The notes: a model not told the origin generated them from the letters alone. Shown: positions 1 through 9,473, numbered from the stretch's first letter. The stretch: 64,000 bases of DNA from Desulfobacca_B sp046538075 (GCA_046538075.1 JBKHJN010000008.1:1-64000), one strand, 5' to 3'. Translations and numbers: made by a program.

Positions 1-63
1 CTTGAGGGGAGGGCGGGGGGCCGGCGGTCCCCCGGCCCTCCTCTCAAATCAACCTTTTAAATG
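1..63. repeat. GC-rich intergenic repeat, copy 1
   Basis: This stretch matches 37796-37863 closely: both start CTTGAGGG, contain CCGGCGGTCCCC and CTCAAAT, and end AACCTTTTAAATG. The core can fold as a GC hairpin (GGGGCCGG against CCGGCCC). It lies in front of lptD and may extend left of the window. Whether it is a REP-type element or a decayed terminator is not clear; the match between the two copies is seen directly. Confidence 0.6.
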
Positions 64-104
64 GTCGAAGTAATAATACAATGGGGGGGATGACAGTAAA
101 AATC

Positions 105-134
105 TTGAAAATTATAGCCTTAAGATAGTATAAA
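105..134 (+). promoter_or_regulatory. putative sigma-70 promoter of lptD
   Basis: TTGAAA at 105-110 and TATAAA at 129-134 are separated by 18 bases, and the lptD start lies 43 bases downstream. Pattern match only. Confidence 0.4.
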
Positions 135-177
135 GGAAAATATTGCCCCCGCCGAAAAATACAAAGGTTGGTACAGG

Positions 178-2385
178 ATGAAAAGGCTGATCTGGCTTCT
201 GGGGCCAGTGCTAATATTATTGGCGGTATGTCCGGGTTGGAGCCAGGAGATCGCGCTCTTTAAAGGCGAACAGCTGGAAGGCGGACCGTGGACCATCAAA
301 GCGGACCGGATCACCTATGATACCGATACCCGGACTTACGAAGCCCATGGCCGGGTGGAGATCCGCCAGGGGAATCGGCGTATTACTGCAGATCACATCC
401 GGGTTAATGAAGCAACCAAGATCGCTTCGGTGCAAGGCCGGGTAGTAATGGTGCTGGAGGAGGACATCCTCACCGGCCGGGTCGGAAACTTTAACCTGGC
501 CACCCGCTGTGGCGAAATGCAGGACGCCCGCTTGTTTTTGAAACAGAACCATTTTCATGTGGATAGTATTCTGATCCGCAAAACCGGCGACCAGTCTTAT
601 TACGCCGAACGCTGTGTCGTCACCACCTGTGACGCGGACCGACCGGCGTGGAGCTTTTACGCCCGGGAACTGGATGTGGTAATGGAAGGCTATGCCACCG
701 GCAAATCCGCCCGGCTGCAAGTGGGTCCGGTGCCGCTGATGTACATCCCGCTGGCCGTCCTTCCCGTCAAAACCACGCGGCAGAGCGGTCTGCTGATGCC
801 CCAATTCGGGCAGCATCGGGCCGGCGGGACCGCAGTGGAATTGCCGCTGTTCTGGGCCATCAATAACTATATGGACGCCACCTTTTATCAGATGTTGATC
901 AGCTCCCGGGGTTATATGCAGGGCGCCGAATACCGTTATGCCGCCCGCCATAAATCGGGGGGGACCCTGAGGATGACCTATCTTCGGGACGGCAAGGCCG
1001 AAGCCCCGACTCCGCATCGCTATTGGGTCAGCGGTATGACCAATCAGAGGCTGCCCGGAGACTGGCAAGCCAAACTTACCCTAGACCGGGTCAGCGACGA
1101 ACGTTATCTAGAAGATTTTAATTTTGGCTATCTGGGATTAAATCGTTATAATAACATCTTAAAAGAAGAATACGGTCGAGATCTGGAACAGGAAGATGTT
1201 AAAACCCGGGTGTCCTCTCTGCTGCTCACACGGAATTTTTCCTTCCTCAACCTGACCGCTTTTTCACGCTACTACCAGCGCCTGGCCGGCTATATTCCCG
1301 AGCCTTTTCATAAGGTACCAGCCTTGAGTGTGAACACGCTCAATATTCCGTTGGGAAATTGGCCGATACTGCTGGGATTGGACACCTTATACACCTATTA
1401 TTATCAGACTCATGGCCTGGCGGGTCATCGACTCGACTTGCACCCCCAGTTAATCTGGCCGATGCGGCTGTTTGAGGCGGTGGATTTGAAAACTGAGTTC
1501 GGATTGCGGGAAACTGCTTATCGGGTCGAAAAGCAGGGCGATTCTCAGCAATCGGGTGATTATATGGGCCGGCAATTATATGATTTGAGAGTTAGTATGT
1601 CAACCTCCCTTTGTCGGGATTACGGCCGAACTTCCGGGTCGACAAATTTCTGGCGGCATATTTTGCGGCCGGAAATCACCTACTGGAACCTGCCCAACTA
1701 TACCATCGACCGGTATCCAGCCTTTGATCCGCTGGATCTGGGCTGGCGGGATCAGACTGACCGCAACCTGCCCATCCTAGCAGGCGAAGAACCCATCGGC
1801 GGGGTCAACGCGATCACCTATTCGCTCAGCAATAGTTTTCTCCGCCGCTCAATGAGTCGCAACGGCCAATCCCGGGTAAGGGAGCTTTTGTGGCTGCGCC
1901 TTAGTAACAGTTGCTTTTTCAATTCCGCCCACTATGGGTTGGACGGCACTCCTCAGCCCCATAATCGGTTTTCTGATATACTAGGAGAATTAGAGTGCTA
2001 TCCCTGGAACAATCTTGCCCTGGGGGTAGATCTGGGACTTTCACCCTATGAGGAAGGGGTGAACCGGGTGGATCTGAGGATGGTATATAATGACCAGTCG
2101 CGGCAGAACTACTTAAGCGTGGACTACCTCTATCTAAAAGGCTATGCTCAGCAGATCAATACCGTGGCTTATCTAAATATTTTCCGATCGATTAAAACCT
2201 GGATTACCCACCAGCATACCTTTATATCCGAAAACAAGTTGGAAACCAAATACGGATTGGTCTTTCAGCGGCAGTGCTGGGGTTTAAGCCTCAGTTTTAC
2301 TGATCGCCCGGATGACAAAAGAATAGGTTTTATGGTCTTTATCCCGGGTTGGGGGGAAAGATTTTTGCACTCCCCCATAGATTAA
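178..2385 (+). CDS. lptD: LPS-assembly outer-membrane protein LptD
   Basis: Outer-membrane translocon that, with LptE, places lipopolysaccharide in the outer leaflet. The 735-residue product starts with a signal peptide (about residues 1-22, ending GWSQ), followed by an OstA/LptA-like jellyroll (about 30-125, with IKADRITYD and HGRVEIRQG), and then a long tyrosine-rich beta-barrel (about 200-735). Cysteines at 111, 146 and 151 lie before the barrel; I did not establish whether the disulfide pattern of the E. coli protein is conserved. Length fits the family. The ATG at 178 has a weak AAGG about 10 bases upstream. It stands alone with its own predicted promoter, 84 bases ahead of the next gene. 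It implies a Gram-negative envelope with LPS. Confidence 0.9.
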   Translation: MKRLIWLLGPVLILLAVCPGWSQEIALFKGEQLEGGPWTIKADRITYDTDTRTYEAHGRVEIRQGNRRITADHIRVNEATKIASVQGRVVMVLEEDILTGRVGNFNLATRCGEMQDARLFLKQNHFHVDSILIRKTGDQSYYAERCVVTTCDADRPAWSFYARELDVVMEGYATGKSARLQVGPVPLMYIPLAVLPVKTTRQSGLLMPQFGQHRAGGTAVELPLFWAINNYMDATFYQMLISSRGYMQGAEYRYAARHKSGGTLRMTYLRDGKAEAPTPHRYWVSGMTNQRLPGDWQAKLTLDRVSDERYLEDFNFGYLGLNRYNNILKEEYGRDLEQEDVKTRVSSLLLTRNFSFLNLTAFSRYYQRLAGYIPEPFHKVPALSVNTLNIPLGNWPILLGLDTLYTYYYQTHGLAGHRLDLHPQLIWPMRLFEAVDLKTEFGLRETAYRVEKQGDSQQSGDYMGRQLYDLRVSMSTSLCRDYGRTSGSTNFWRHILRPEITYWNLPNYTIDRYPAFDPLDLGWRDQTDRNLPILAGEEPIGGVNAITYSLSNSFLRRSMSRNGQSRVRELLWLRLSNSCFFNSAHYGLDGTPQPHNRFSDILGELECYPWNNLALGVDLGLSPYEEGVNRVDLRMVYNDQSRQNYLSVDYLYLKGYAQQINTVAYLNIFRSIKTWITHQHTFISENKLETKYGLVFQRQCWGLSLSFTDRPDDKRIGFMVFIPGWGERFLHSPID

Positions 2386-2469
2386 GAAACCCCCACAGTA
2401 AATTGGCTTGGATGATCTCCCCTGATATTAAGGAATACCTTATTTAATAAACACATTTTGAGGTGATAA

Positions 2470-3804
2470 ATGAAGATAGCAGTTATTGGCACTGGTTATG
2501 TAGGTCTGGTTACTGGGGCCTGTTTTGCCGAAATGGGCAACGAGGTCGTCTGCGTTGACATCGACCAGGCCAAGATCGAATTACTTCAGCAAGGCCAGAT
2601 TCCGATTTATGAGCCGGGCCTGGAAGAACTGGTGCGCCAGAATTGCCAGGAGCAGCGCCTTTATTTCACCACTGACCTGGCCCAGGCAGTGGAAAAGAGT
2701 CTGTTCTGTTTCATCGCGGTGGGCACTCCCCAGGATAGGGATGGGTCGGCGGATCTCTCTTTTGTATTGGAAGTGGCACGCGAGATTGGCCGTTATATCA
2801 ACGGCTACAAGGTTATTGTGGAGAAATCAACCGTCCCTGTGGGGACCGCTATAAAAGTTCGCCAGGTAATCAAGGCAGAGCTGCAGGCTAGGCGGGTGGA
2901 TTACGAATTTGATGTGGTCTCCAATCCGGAATTTTTAAAAGAAGGCACGGCTATTGATGACTTCATGAAACCGGACCGGATTGTGGTGGGATGCGACAAC
3001 GTGCGCACCGCGGAGCTCATGAAGGAGTTATACGCGCCTTTTGTCCGGACCCACCGCCCGATTATTTTAATGGATGTGGTTTCCGCCGAGCTGACCAAGT
3101 ACGCCGCCAATGCCTTTTTGGCCACCAAGATCTCCTTCATCAACGAAATCGCCAACATCTGCCAGCGGGTCGGGGCCAATGTGACCCATATCCGCAAGGG
3201 TATCGGCTCGGACCAACGCATCGGCAATCAATTCCTCTTCCCGGGGGTCGGCTATGGGGGGTCTTGCTTCCCCAAAGATATGCAAGCCCTGATTAAAACC
3301 GCCAAAAACCACGATTACCAGCCTCGCCTGCTGGATGCGGTGGAGGCCATCAATCAAGACCAGCGTCAGAGTTTTGTCGACCAGGTACTGGACTACTTCA
3401 ATCGCGACCTCAAGGGCAAAACCCTGGCCTGCTGGGGGTTGTCATTTAAACCCCTTACCGATGATATGCGCGCCGCCCCTTCCTTGACCATCATCTCCCG
3501 TCTGATTGAACACCAGGCGCAGATAAGGGCTTATGATCCCAAGGCGGTGCCCTTTGCCAAGCAGCTCCTGGGTGATAATCATGCGGTTTCTTTTGCCTCT
3601 TCGTCCTACGACGCCTTAAAAGGAGTGGACGGGTTGATGATCATCACTGAATGGACTATTTTCCGCGAACCGGATTTCGAACGCATGAAAGGCTTGATGA
3701 AAGCCCCGGTGATCTTTGATGGCCGCAATTTGTATGATCCGGATAAAATGAGAAAACTGGGGTTCACCTATCTCAGTGTGGGCCGGGAAAAAGTCCTTCC
3801 CTAA
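2470..3804 (+). CDS. ugd: UDP-glucose 6-dehydrogenase
   Basis: Oxidises UDP-glucose to UDP-glucuronate with two NAD+, feeding capsule, exopolysaccharide or LPS sugars in the cytoplasm. The N-terminus is a Rossmann fold (MKIAVIGTGYVGLVTG, then CVDID). The conserved lysine region (NEFLKEGTA-like SNPEFLKEGT) and the catalytic-cysteine motif GYGGSCFPKD with Cys266 are present, followed by the C-terminal UDP-binding domain. 444 residues is typical. A GAGGTG ribosome site precedes the ATG. The 3' end approaches hldE so closely that a longer hldE start would overlap it, suggesting one transcript. Could act on a related nucleotide sugar, but the match to the UGD family is strong. Confidence 0.93.
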   Translation: MKIAVIGTGYVGLVTGACFAEMGNEVVCVDIDQAKIELLQQGQIPIYEPGLEELVRQNCQEQRLYFTTDLAQAVEKSLFCFIAVGTPQDRDGSADLSFVLEVAREIGRYINGYKVIVEKSTVPVGTAIKVRQVIKAELQARRVDYEFDVVSNPEFLKEGTAIDDFMKPDRIVVGCDNVRTAELMKELYAPFVRTHRPIILMDVVSAELTKYAANAFLATKISFINEIANICQRVGANVTHIRKGIGSDQRIGNQFLFPGVGYGGSCFPKDMQALIKTAKNHDYQPRLLDAVEAINQDQRQSFVDQVLDYFNRDLKGKTLACWGLSFKPLTDDMRAAPSLTIISRLIEHQAQIRAYDPKAVPFAKQLLGDNHAVSFASSSYDALKGVDGLMIITEWTIFREPDFERMKGLMKAPVIFDGRNLYDPDKMRKLGFTYLSVGREKVLP

Positions 3805-3838
3805 GATTAATGTTAGACTTCTGCCAGACGGCTCAACT

Positions 3839-5350
3839 ATGGATAATGGCGAAATTATAAATAGTTATCTGCCTTCCCGGGAGCGCCTGCGCCAGTTGCA
3901 CCTGCATGACCTGTCCTCCCTGAAAGTGTTGGTAGCCGGAGACTTTATGCTCGATGAGTACTTGTGGGGCGAAGTGGAACGGATTTCGCCTGAAGCTCCG
4001 GTCATGGTGGTCAATGTTGAGCATCAAACCCAGGTATTGGGAGGGGCCGGCAACGTGGTCAATAACCTGATCGGCCTGGGTGCGCAAGTGGAGGTCCTGG
4101 GCCTGGTGGGGGAGGATCAGCCTGCTGCCCAGCTCCGCCAGGAGCTGCAGCGGTTGGGAGTAAACTCCCAGGGCCTGTTCACCGATCCCCAGCGCCAAAC
4201 CACCCGAAAAACTCGGGTGGTGGGAGGTAATCAGCAGATCGTCCGCTTGGACCGGGAACATCGCCATCCGGCGGGAGAGGAATTCGAACAGCGGGGCCTC
4301 CGCTATTTGCAGGATTGTCTGGCCCCAGTAGATGCGATCATTGTCTCCGACTACGGCAAAGGGGTTTTGACCCCCCGATTGCTGAAGGGCTTGATTGACC
4401 AGGGCCGAAAGCGCGGCCTGCCTGTAGTGGTAGATCCCAAAGGCAATGATTTTTCCCGATATCGCCGGGCGACGATGATCACCCCGAACCGCAGGGAGGC
4501 CGAGGCTGCATTTGGTTCGGCTCTGAGCCGCCCGGATGATCTGGTCCGGGCCGGAAATATCTTATGCCGCGACCTGGAGGTCGACGCCCTGCTCATCACC
4601 CAGGGCCCGGCCGGGATGACTCTGTTCCATCCTTCGGCCCCAGCTTTACACATCCCGGCCCAGACCCGGGAAGTCTACGATGTCTCCGGCGCCGGGGATA
4701 CCGTGGTGGCCGTGGTGACCCTAGGGCTGGCCTGTTGGCGGGATGCGGTGCTGGCGGCCACCCTGGCCAATATCGCCGCCGGCGTAGTTGTAGGGAAAGT
4801 AGGAACCGCACCCATCTATCGCCCCGAATTGGAAGAGGAATTGCAATCCGGCGGGGGGCGCGGATATGAAAAGATCGTCAGCCTGGCGGAACTGCGGCTG
4901 CTGGTGCCGCGGCTGCAGGCCCAGGGCAAAAGAGTGGTCTTCACCAATGGCTGTTTTGACCTGCTGCACTGGGGACATATAAAATTTCTGGAGGAATCCC
5001 GCCGCCAAGGCGATGTCCTGGTCGTGGCCCTCGATTCTGATGCCTCGGTGCAGCGGGTCAAGGGCGAAGGGCGCCCGGTAATCGGCGAACAACAACGCCT
5101 CCGGATGTTGGCGGCCTTTAAAGCAGTGGATTATGTGACCCTGTTTGCTTCCGAGCAGTTACCCGAGATCCTGGCTGCACTCCGGCCGGAAGTCCTGACC
5201 AAAGGGAGCAACTACCCGGAGACGGAGGTGGCCGGCCATGATGTGGTCCAAGGTTATGGCGGGCAGGTGGTACTGATTCCCATTACCGATTCCATCTCTA
5301 TCCGGGGGCTAATCCGCCAGATCAAGGAGGGCAATGCCATACCGATGTGA
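3839..5350 (+). CDS. hldE: bifunctional heptose-7-phosphate kinase / heptose-1-phosphate adenylyltransferase HldE
   Basis: Makes ADP-heptose for the LPS inner core: a PfkB-type kinase phosphorylates D-glycero-beta-D-manno-heptose 7-phosphate and a nucleotidyltransferase then adds AMP. From the ATG at 3839 the protein is 503 residues. The kinase domain covers about 20-330, with the anion-hole motif GAGD at 284-287. The transferase domain starts near 368 with TNGCFD and the HxGH-type LHWGH, and ends ISIRGLIRQI. A GTG at 3776 would add 21 residues and overlap ugd by 29 bases; neither start has a strong ribosome site, and 3839 gives the usual family length. Domains are fused in the order seen in E. 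coli HldE. Confidence 0.92.
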   Translation: MDNGEIINSYLPSRERLRQLHLHDLSSLKVLVAGDFMLDEYLWGEVERISPEAPVMVVNVEHQTQVLGGAGNVVNNLIGLGAQVEVLGLVGEDQPAAQLRQELQRLGVNSQGLFTDPQRQTTRKTRVVGGNQQIVRLDREHRHPAGEEFEQRGLRYLQDCLAPVDAIIVSDYGKGVLTPRLLKGLIDQGRKRGLPVVVDPKGNDFSRYRRATMITPNRREAEAAFGSALSRPDDLVRAGNILCRDLEVDALLITQGPAGMTLFHPSAPALHIPAQTREVYDVSGAGDTVVAVVTLGLACWRDAVLAATLANIAAGVVVGKVGTAPIYRPELEEELQSGGGRGYEKIVSLAELRLLVPRLQAQGKRVVFTNGCFDLLHWGHIKFLEESRRQGDVLVVALDSDASVQRVKGEGRPVIGEQQRLRMLAAFKAVDYVTLFASEQLPEILAALRPEVLTKGSNYPETEVAGHDVVQGYGGQVVLIPITDSISIRGLIRQIKEGNAIPM

Positions 5351-5416
5351 CCCAAGACCCCTTGCTTTTCTCTGAAATAATTACCATAAATTTAATAAGA
5401 GGTTTAGGGCAATATT

Positions 5417-6190
5417 ATGAGCCAAAAAATCCTTATTGGGGTCTTTATAATTTCCCTGGGACTGGTCGGCTTCCCGGCCCCGGGCATTAACGGCACGGCC
5501 GTAGGATTGCAACAAGATTTTATCCGGGTGGTGGAGCACATCATGCCTTCGATCGTCAGCCTCCGCTGTCTGCGGGTGGTTACCGTGTCCCCCTTCCCTG
5601 GTCTGGGTGAAGATTTTTTCCGGGGCACGCCGTTTGAGGGTTTTTTCCGAGAGTTGACCCCGCCACCGGCCTATCGGCAGCAGCAGGAGGGTCAGGGATC
5701 CGGCTTAATTATCGACCGGCGGGGGCACATCCTGACCAATTACCATGTAGTTGCCGGGGCCCAGGCCATCACTGTCCGGCTGGATGACGGGCGCCAGGTC
5801 AACGGTCGTCTGGTCGGCGGCGACCCCCGGGCCGATCTGGCCCTGGTCCAGATCAAGGGCTCTGGTCTTAAGGCGGCTCCGTTGGGAGATTCGGATCAGA
5901 TCAAAGTGGGACAGTGGGCCATCGCCATCGGCAGTCCCTTCGGCCTGGAACATACTGTGACGGTTGGGGTTATCAGTGCCACCGGCCGGCGGGGCTTGGG
6001 CCGGGGCAGTTATGGGGACTTTATTCAAACCGACGCCTCGATCAACCCCGGCAACAGCGGCGGTCCCTTGCTAGACATCAACGGCCAAGTGATCGGTATC
6101 AATGCCATGATCGTGGCCCCCGGACAAGGCATCGGCTTTGCGATCCCGATCAATCTGGCCAAAAAAATCATTGCTGAGTGGATTAAATGA
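5417..6190 (+). CDS. HtrA/DegP-type serine protease lacking a PDZ domain
   Basis: A periplasmic trypsin-fold protease of the HtrA family. An N-terminal hydrophobic segment (about residues 4-24) is a signal peptide or anchor. The catalytic triad is visible: His110 in NYHVVAG, Asp140 in RADLALV and Ser214 in NPGNSGGPLLD. At 257 residues it stops right after the protease domain (ending IPINLAKKIIAEWIK), whereas DegP, DegQ and DegS carry one or two PDZ domains. The downstream sequence in no frame I checked continues into a PDZ domain, so this looks like a genuinely short form and not a frameshift. The role is probably envelope quality control or regulated cleavage; the substrate is unknown. Confidence 0.85.
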   Translation: MSQKILIGVFIISLGLVGFPAPGINGTAVGLQQDFIRVVEHIMPSIVSLRCLRVVTVSPFPGLGEDFFRGTPFEGFFRELTPPPAYRQQQEGQGSGLIIDRRGHILTNYHVVAGAQAITVRLDDGRQVNGRLVGGDPRADLALVQIKGSGLKAAPLGDSDQIKVGQWAIAIGSPFGLEHTVTVGVISATGRRGLGRGSYGDFIQTDASINPGNSGGPLLDINGQVIGINAMIVAPGQGIGFAIPINLAKKIIAEWIK

Positions 6191-6202
6191 AGAGGCCGAA
6201 GC

Positions 6203-6475
6203 ATGTCCCACCATGCCAACGAAGTCCAATTAAGGGCCAATTTTGCCAAGGTTAAGGAGATCATCAGCGAACAGGAAATGATAGAGCGGGTACCTCCGGA
6301 GGTATTGGAATTCTCCCCGGCCCATCTGGAGGATTTGGTGAAGTATGCCTATTTCGGCGGCTTTATCGATATGGGCGATGTTCGTCGGTTGCTGCTGTTG
6401 GAACGGCGCCAACTGCAACAGCGGCTGATGGCCTGGTACGAAGAGGTGCGCGAAAAGGGCTGCTGGTTGTGCTAA
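6203..6475 (+). CDS. small conserved-looking hypothetical protein
   Basis: A 90-residue, charged, predicted alpha-helical cytoplasmic protein starting 12 bases after the HtrA-like gene and probably co-transcribed with it. There is no signal peptide or membrane segment. It contains EVLEFSPAHLEDLVKYAYFGG followed by a leucine- and arginine-rich helix and ends with a CWLC motif (cysteines three apart at the C-terminus). AGAGG-like GAAGAGG lies about 10 bases before the ATG. I do not recognise the family. Composition matches neighbouring genes, so it is likely real. Confidence 0.6.
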   Translation: MSHHANEVQLRANFAKVKEIISEQEMIERVPPEVLEFSPAHLEDLVKYAYFGGFIDMGDVRRLLLLERRQLQQRLMAWYEEVREKGCWLC

Positions 6476-6571
6476 ACGAAATTTTTTGCCACTTCGACAC
6501 CTCCCCCTTAAATTATCCCCCTGGCCTGTAGTTTTTTGGGGCTTTAGAAAGCAACCCGGCAATAGATCAAG

Positions 6572-8737
6572 ATGACCTCCAGAAAAAGACGGCGGCAAGT
6601 TCCACGGACCGAACATCAGCAAGTGCTGGAAGTTTTCAAGCGCGCCAAGCGTCCTTTGCTGTTAAAAGAACTTAAGGGCTTGATGGCGGTCCCTGCTTCT
6701 GAGTCCCGTAAGCTGCAAAAACTAGTGCAGGAACTGGTCAAGAGCGGGGATTTGATCAGGCTGCCGAAGGGTCGTTATGGTCTGACCGCAGGGATGAATC
6801 TGGTGGCCGGGCAACTCTCAGTTCATCCCGAGGGTTATGGTTTTGTCGCCTCCGAGACCGGCGGAACTGATGTCTTCATTAACCCGGCTAACCTGAAGGA
6901 AGCTCTGCACGGCGACCGGGTGGTGGCGCGGGTGGAGCATGTCGGACGCCGCGGCCGGCGGGAAGGGCGGATAATCCGGGTCCTGGAGCGGCGAATCAAA
7001 AAAGTGGTGGGCCTGCTGTCTCAGGCCAAAGATACTTATTTTGTGGTTCCCGAAGATGAACACCTGCTTTTTGATCTGATCATCCCGCCCGAATGCTTAA
7101 ACCAGGCCCAGGTGGGTCAGGTGGTAGTGGCTGAGATTACCCGGTTCCCGACTGCCCGTCTCAACCCGCTGGGCAAGATTAAAGAAGTATTGGGCTCCCC
7201 CGAAGACCCGCTGGTCCAGGTTAAGTCAGTCATCCATAAATATGATCTGCCCCGCCGGTTTCCTTCCCGAGTGTTGAAAGAGGCCCGGCAAGTGCCCCGA
7301 GAAGTGCCAGCAACCGCTCGAGCCGGCCGTCAGGATTTCCGGGACTTGCTCACCGTAACCATTGATGGTGAAAAGGCCCGAGATTTCGATGATGGGGTAG
7401 CCCTGGTCAAAAAGGCCGACGGCTCCTTTACCCTTTATGTGTCGATTGCCGATGTCAGTTACTACGTCACCCCCGGGGCGGCTCTTGATGCCGAGGCCTA
7501 CCAGCGGGGCACCAGCGTATACTTTCCCCACCGGGTGCTGCCGATGCTGCCCGAGGAACTGTCCACTGGCATCTGCAGCCTGAATCCGGGAGTGGAACGG
7601 CTGGCGGTGACGGTGAGCCTCGATTATAACCCTCAAGGTCGGCGGCGCGCCACCCGGTTTAGCCGAAGCGTGGTAAAGAGCCAGGCCCGGCTGACCTATA
7701 ATCAGGTGCAGGGAATTCTGGAGGGCCATGATCCCCCCCCGGGGCAATATCACCCCGATCTGGTGGAAATGCTGACCGGCATGAATGAACTCTGTCAACT
7801 ACTCAAAGACCGGCGGGCAGAACGAGGCAGCCTGTTGTTAAGCATTCCCGAAGCCGAAGTCCGTCTGGATGATCAGGGGGTGCCGATCGACATCCGGCGG
7901 ATCGATCACTTGCAGGCCCATCAGATCATCGAAGAGTTTATGATCGCCGCTAACGAAGCCGTAGCCCACTACCTGGGGGAACCTGCCATCTTCCGGGTCC
8001 ACGATATCCCGGACCACGACAAAATGGTGGCCTTCCGGCGTCTGGTCTCCCGGCTGGGCTATCAACTCCCCCCCGAGGCTGAATATAATCCGGTAATTTT
8101 GCGGCAATTTTTCGACCACATCCAGGAGACCCCGCAGGCCTATATAGTGCAAGTCATGCTGCTGCGCTCCTTGAAACAGGCGCGTTATGCGGCTTACAAT
8201 GTCGGCCACTATGGGCTGGCGGCACCGATGTATACCCATTTCACTTCACCGATCCGCCGCTACCCTGATCTTATGGTCCATCGGCTGCTCATCGACCGCC
8301 TCCAGAGGACTGGAGCCCCGGATGGATTGGACGAAGAGGAGTTGGAAAACCAGGCCCGGTTCTTATCGGCCCGGGAACGGGTGGCAGTCGAAGCGGAACG
8401 GGAAATGTTGGCCCGCATGCAGGTCCGGTGCCTGGCCGAACATGTCGGGGAAACCTTTCATGGGACCATCTCGGGGGTCAATGCCTTTGGATTTTTTGTC
8501 TCCCTGGATGAGATTTTTGCCGAAGGCCTGGTACGATTGGTGGACCTGCCGGATGACTACTACAGTTTTCAGGAAAGCCACTTGCGTCTGATCGGCCGGC
8601 GTCAGGGCCGCACCTTCCAGGTCGGTGACCGGGTCCAGGTGCGGGTAGCTCACGTAGATCTGCGCCGTCGCCATATCAACCTGGTCCTGCCCCCGAAGAA
8701 CCTGCCTGAGACTGCCGGGGCAGACTTTTGCTCTTAA
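6572..8737 (+). CDS. rnr: ribonuclease R
   Basis: A 3'-to-5' processive exoribonuclease of the RNase II superfamily that degrades structured RNA. The 721-residue product has an N-terminal winged-helix region (about 12-70), cold-shock/OB domains (about 75-230), the RNB catalytic domain with the metal-binding motif ARDFDDGVAL (Asp271-Asp274 region), and a C-terminal S1 domain from about residue 627 (GTISGVNAFGFFVSL). Its stop overlaps the last codons of the convergent gene at 8734 by four bases. The start ATG at 6572 lacks a strong ribosome site (ATAGATCAAG precedes it). VacB/RNase R rather than RNase II is preferred on length and the N-terminal helix-turn-helix. Confidence 0.93.
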   Translation: MTSRKRRRQVPRTEHQQVLEVFKRAKRPLLLKELKGLMAVPASESRKLQKLVQELVKSGDLIRLPKGRYGLTAGMNLVAGQLSVHPEGYGFVASETGGTDVFINPANLKEALHGDRVVARVEHVGRRGRREGRIIRVLERRIKKVVGLLSQAKDTYFVVPEDEHLLFDLIIPPECLNQAQVGQVVVAEITRFPTARLNPLGKIKEVLGSPEDPLVQVKSVIHKYDLPRRFPSRVLKEARQVPREVPATARAGRQDFRDLLTVTIDGEKARDFDDGVALVKKADGSFTLYVSIADVSYYVTPGAALDAEAYQRGTSVYFPHRVLPMLPEELSTGICSLNPGVERLAVTVSLDYNPQGRRRATRFSRSVVKSQARLTYNQVQGILEGHDPPPGQYHPDLVEMLTGMNELCQLLKDRRAERGSLLLSIPEAEVRLDDQGVPIDIRRIDHLQAHQIIEEFMIAANEAVAHYLGEPAIFRVHDIPDHDKMVAFRRLVSRLGYQLPPEAEYNPVILRQFFDHIQETPQAYIVQVMLLRSLKQARYAAYNVGHYGLAAPMYTHFTSPIRRYPDLMVHRLLIDRLQRTGAPDGLDEEELENQARFLSARERVAVEAEREMLARMQVRCLAEHVGETFHGTISGVNAFGFFVSLDEIFAEGLVRLVDLPDDYYSFQESHLRLIGRRQGRTFQVGDRVQVRVAHVDLRRRHINLVLPPKNLPETAGADFCS

Positions 8738-9249
8738 CGGGACCAGTACACCCGCACGAACTTATTCATGTGGGACCAGCGGAAATCCAGTTCACCTTTA
8801 TAGGCCCGATAAACTGCCCGCCCCAACCGTTGCGCCAATTTATCGGTGGTAGTTTCGACGACCAGCCGCTCGTGATTTTCCGCAGTCATCTGGATTATCC
8901 GGTCGGCAGGGCTCTTGGCCGATACCCGCTCGGCTTCCCGGTTCAACAGGGTGATAATTTCCTGTCGATGTTGCCGGAAAAAATCCCCTTCCAGAGTCAG
9001 AACGCCCTCAAAATAGTGGTCCTGAATCTTTTTACAGGCCGGGCAGATGACCCGGTGGGTGGTCTCTAGGTTAATATTCTGGCGATACAACTCCTCGTCA
9101 AAAAACCACCGTTTGTTCTGATAGATGGCTTTGCAGCTGGTGCAGACCGCCATTTCATGACGGCCGCCCCGGGGCAGATAGGGATCGTCCACCTTACCAA
9201 ATTTTTTCCCTTTCTCCCCGCTCCATTTTCTTTCTTTATACTTTTGCAT
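8734..9249 (-). CDS. BCAM0308-type protein with two CxxC zinc knuckles (NMD3-like)
   Basis: A 171-residue basic protein with two CxxC pairs, Cys36/Cys39 (CTSC) and Cys69/Cys72 (CPAC), spaced like a four-cysteine zinc ribbon, followed by a KH-like alpha/beta region (ETTTDKLAQRLGRAVYRAYKG). The start MQKYKERKW is rich in Lys and Arg. I recognise the general pattern of the bacterial BCAM0308 family, which has been compared with archaeal NMD3 ribosome-export factors; the cellular role is not established. It converges on rnr with a four-base overlap and diverges from the hexulose-phosphate genes across 336 bases. Confidence 0.65.
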   Translation of the reverse strand: MQKYKERKWSGEKGKKFGKVDDPYLPRGGRHEMAVCTSCKAIYQNKRWFFDEELYRQNINLETTHRVICPACKKIQDHYFEGVLTLEGDFFRQHRQEIITLLNREAERVSAKSPADRIIQMTAENHERLVVETTTDKLAQRLGRAVYRAYKGELDFRWSHMNKFVRVYWSR

Positions 9250-9395
9250 TGCTTGCCTCTTTAGCAGTTTGGTTGATAATGACGCCGCCTAGATGATTAT
9301 ATTTTCCCTTATCAGGTGGATAAATTCAAATGAAAAACAGCAATCCGAGCACTTGCTTTCCAGCTCCCATAACCACACAACATATTTGCCGGTTT

Positions 9396-9470
9396 CCCCT
9401 TTCAGGCGTTTTAGGGGAGGTTAACGCCATCTAAGTTGCCGCCCCCCGGCCTGAAAGTTTCTTATTTCAG
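9396..9470. promoter_or_regulatory. structured or operator-like region upstream of the hexulose-phosphate genes
   Basis: Within the 336-base gap (9250-9585) several complementary segments lie together: CTTTCAGGC (9399-9407) pairs perfectly with GCCTGAAAG (9449-9457); GGCGTT (9405-9410) pairs with AACGCC (9423-9428); CCCCT (9396-9400) can pair with AGGGG (9413-9417) as an alternative. TTTCAGG recurs at 9464-9470 just before the predicted -35 box. This could be an RNA structure of the divergent minus-strand gene's leader, or tandem protein-binding sites upstream of the plus-strand promoter. No known riboswitch consensus was recognised. Confidence 0.35.
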
Positions 9471-9473
9471 GTT

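Noticed and set aside
217..1068. 283-codon open frame on the minus strand inside lptD
   Set aside because: Shadow of a strong coding gene: no ribosome site, no recognisable domain, and biased composition caused by the sense codons.
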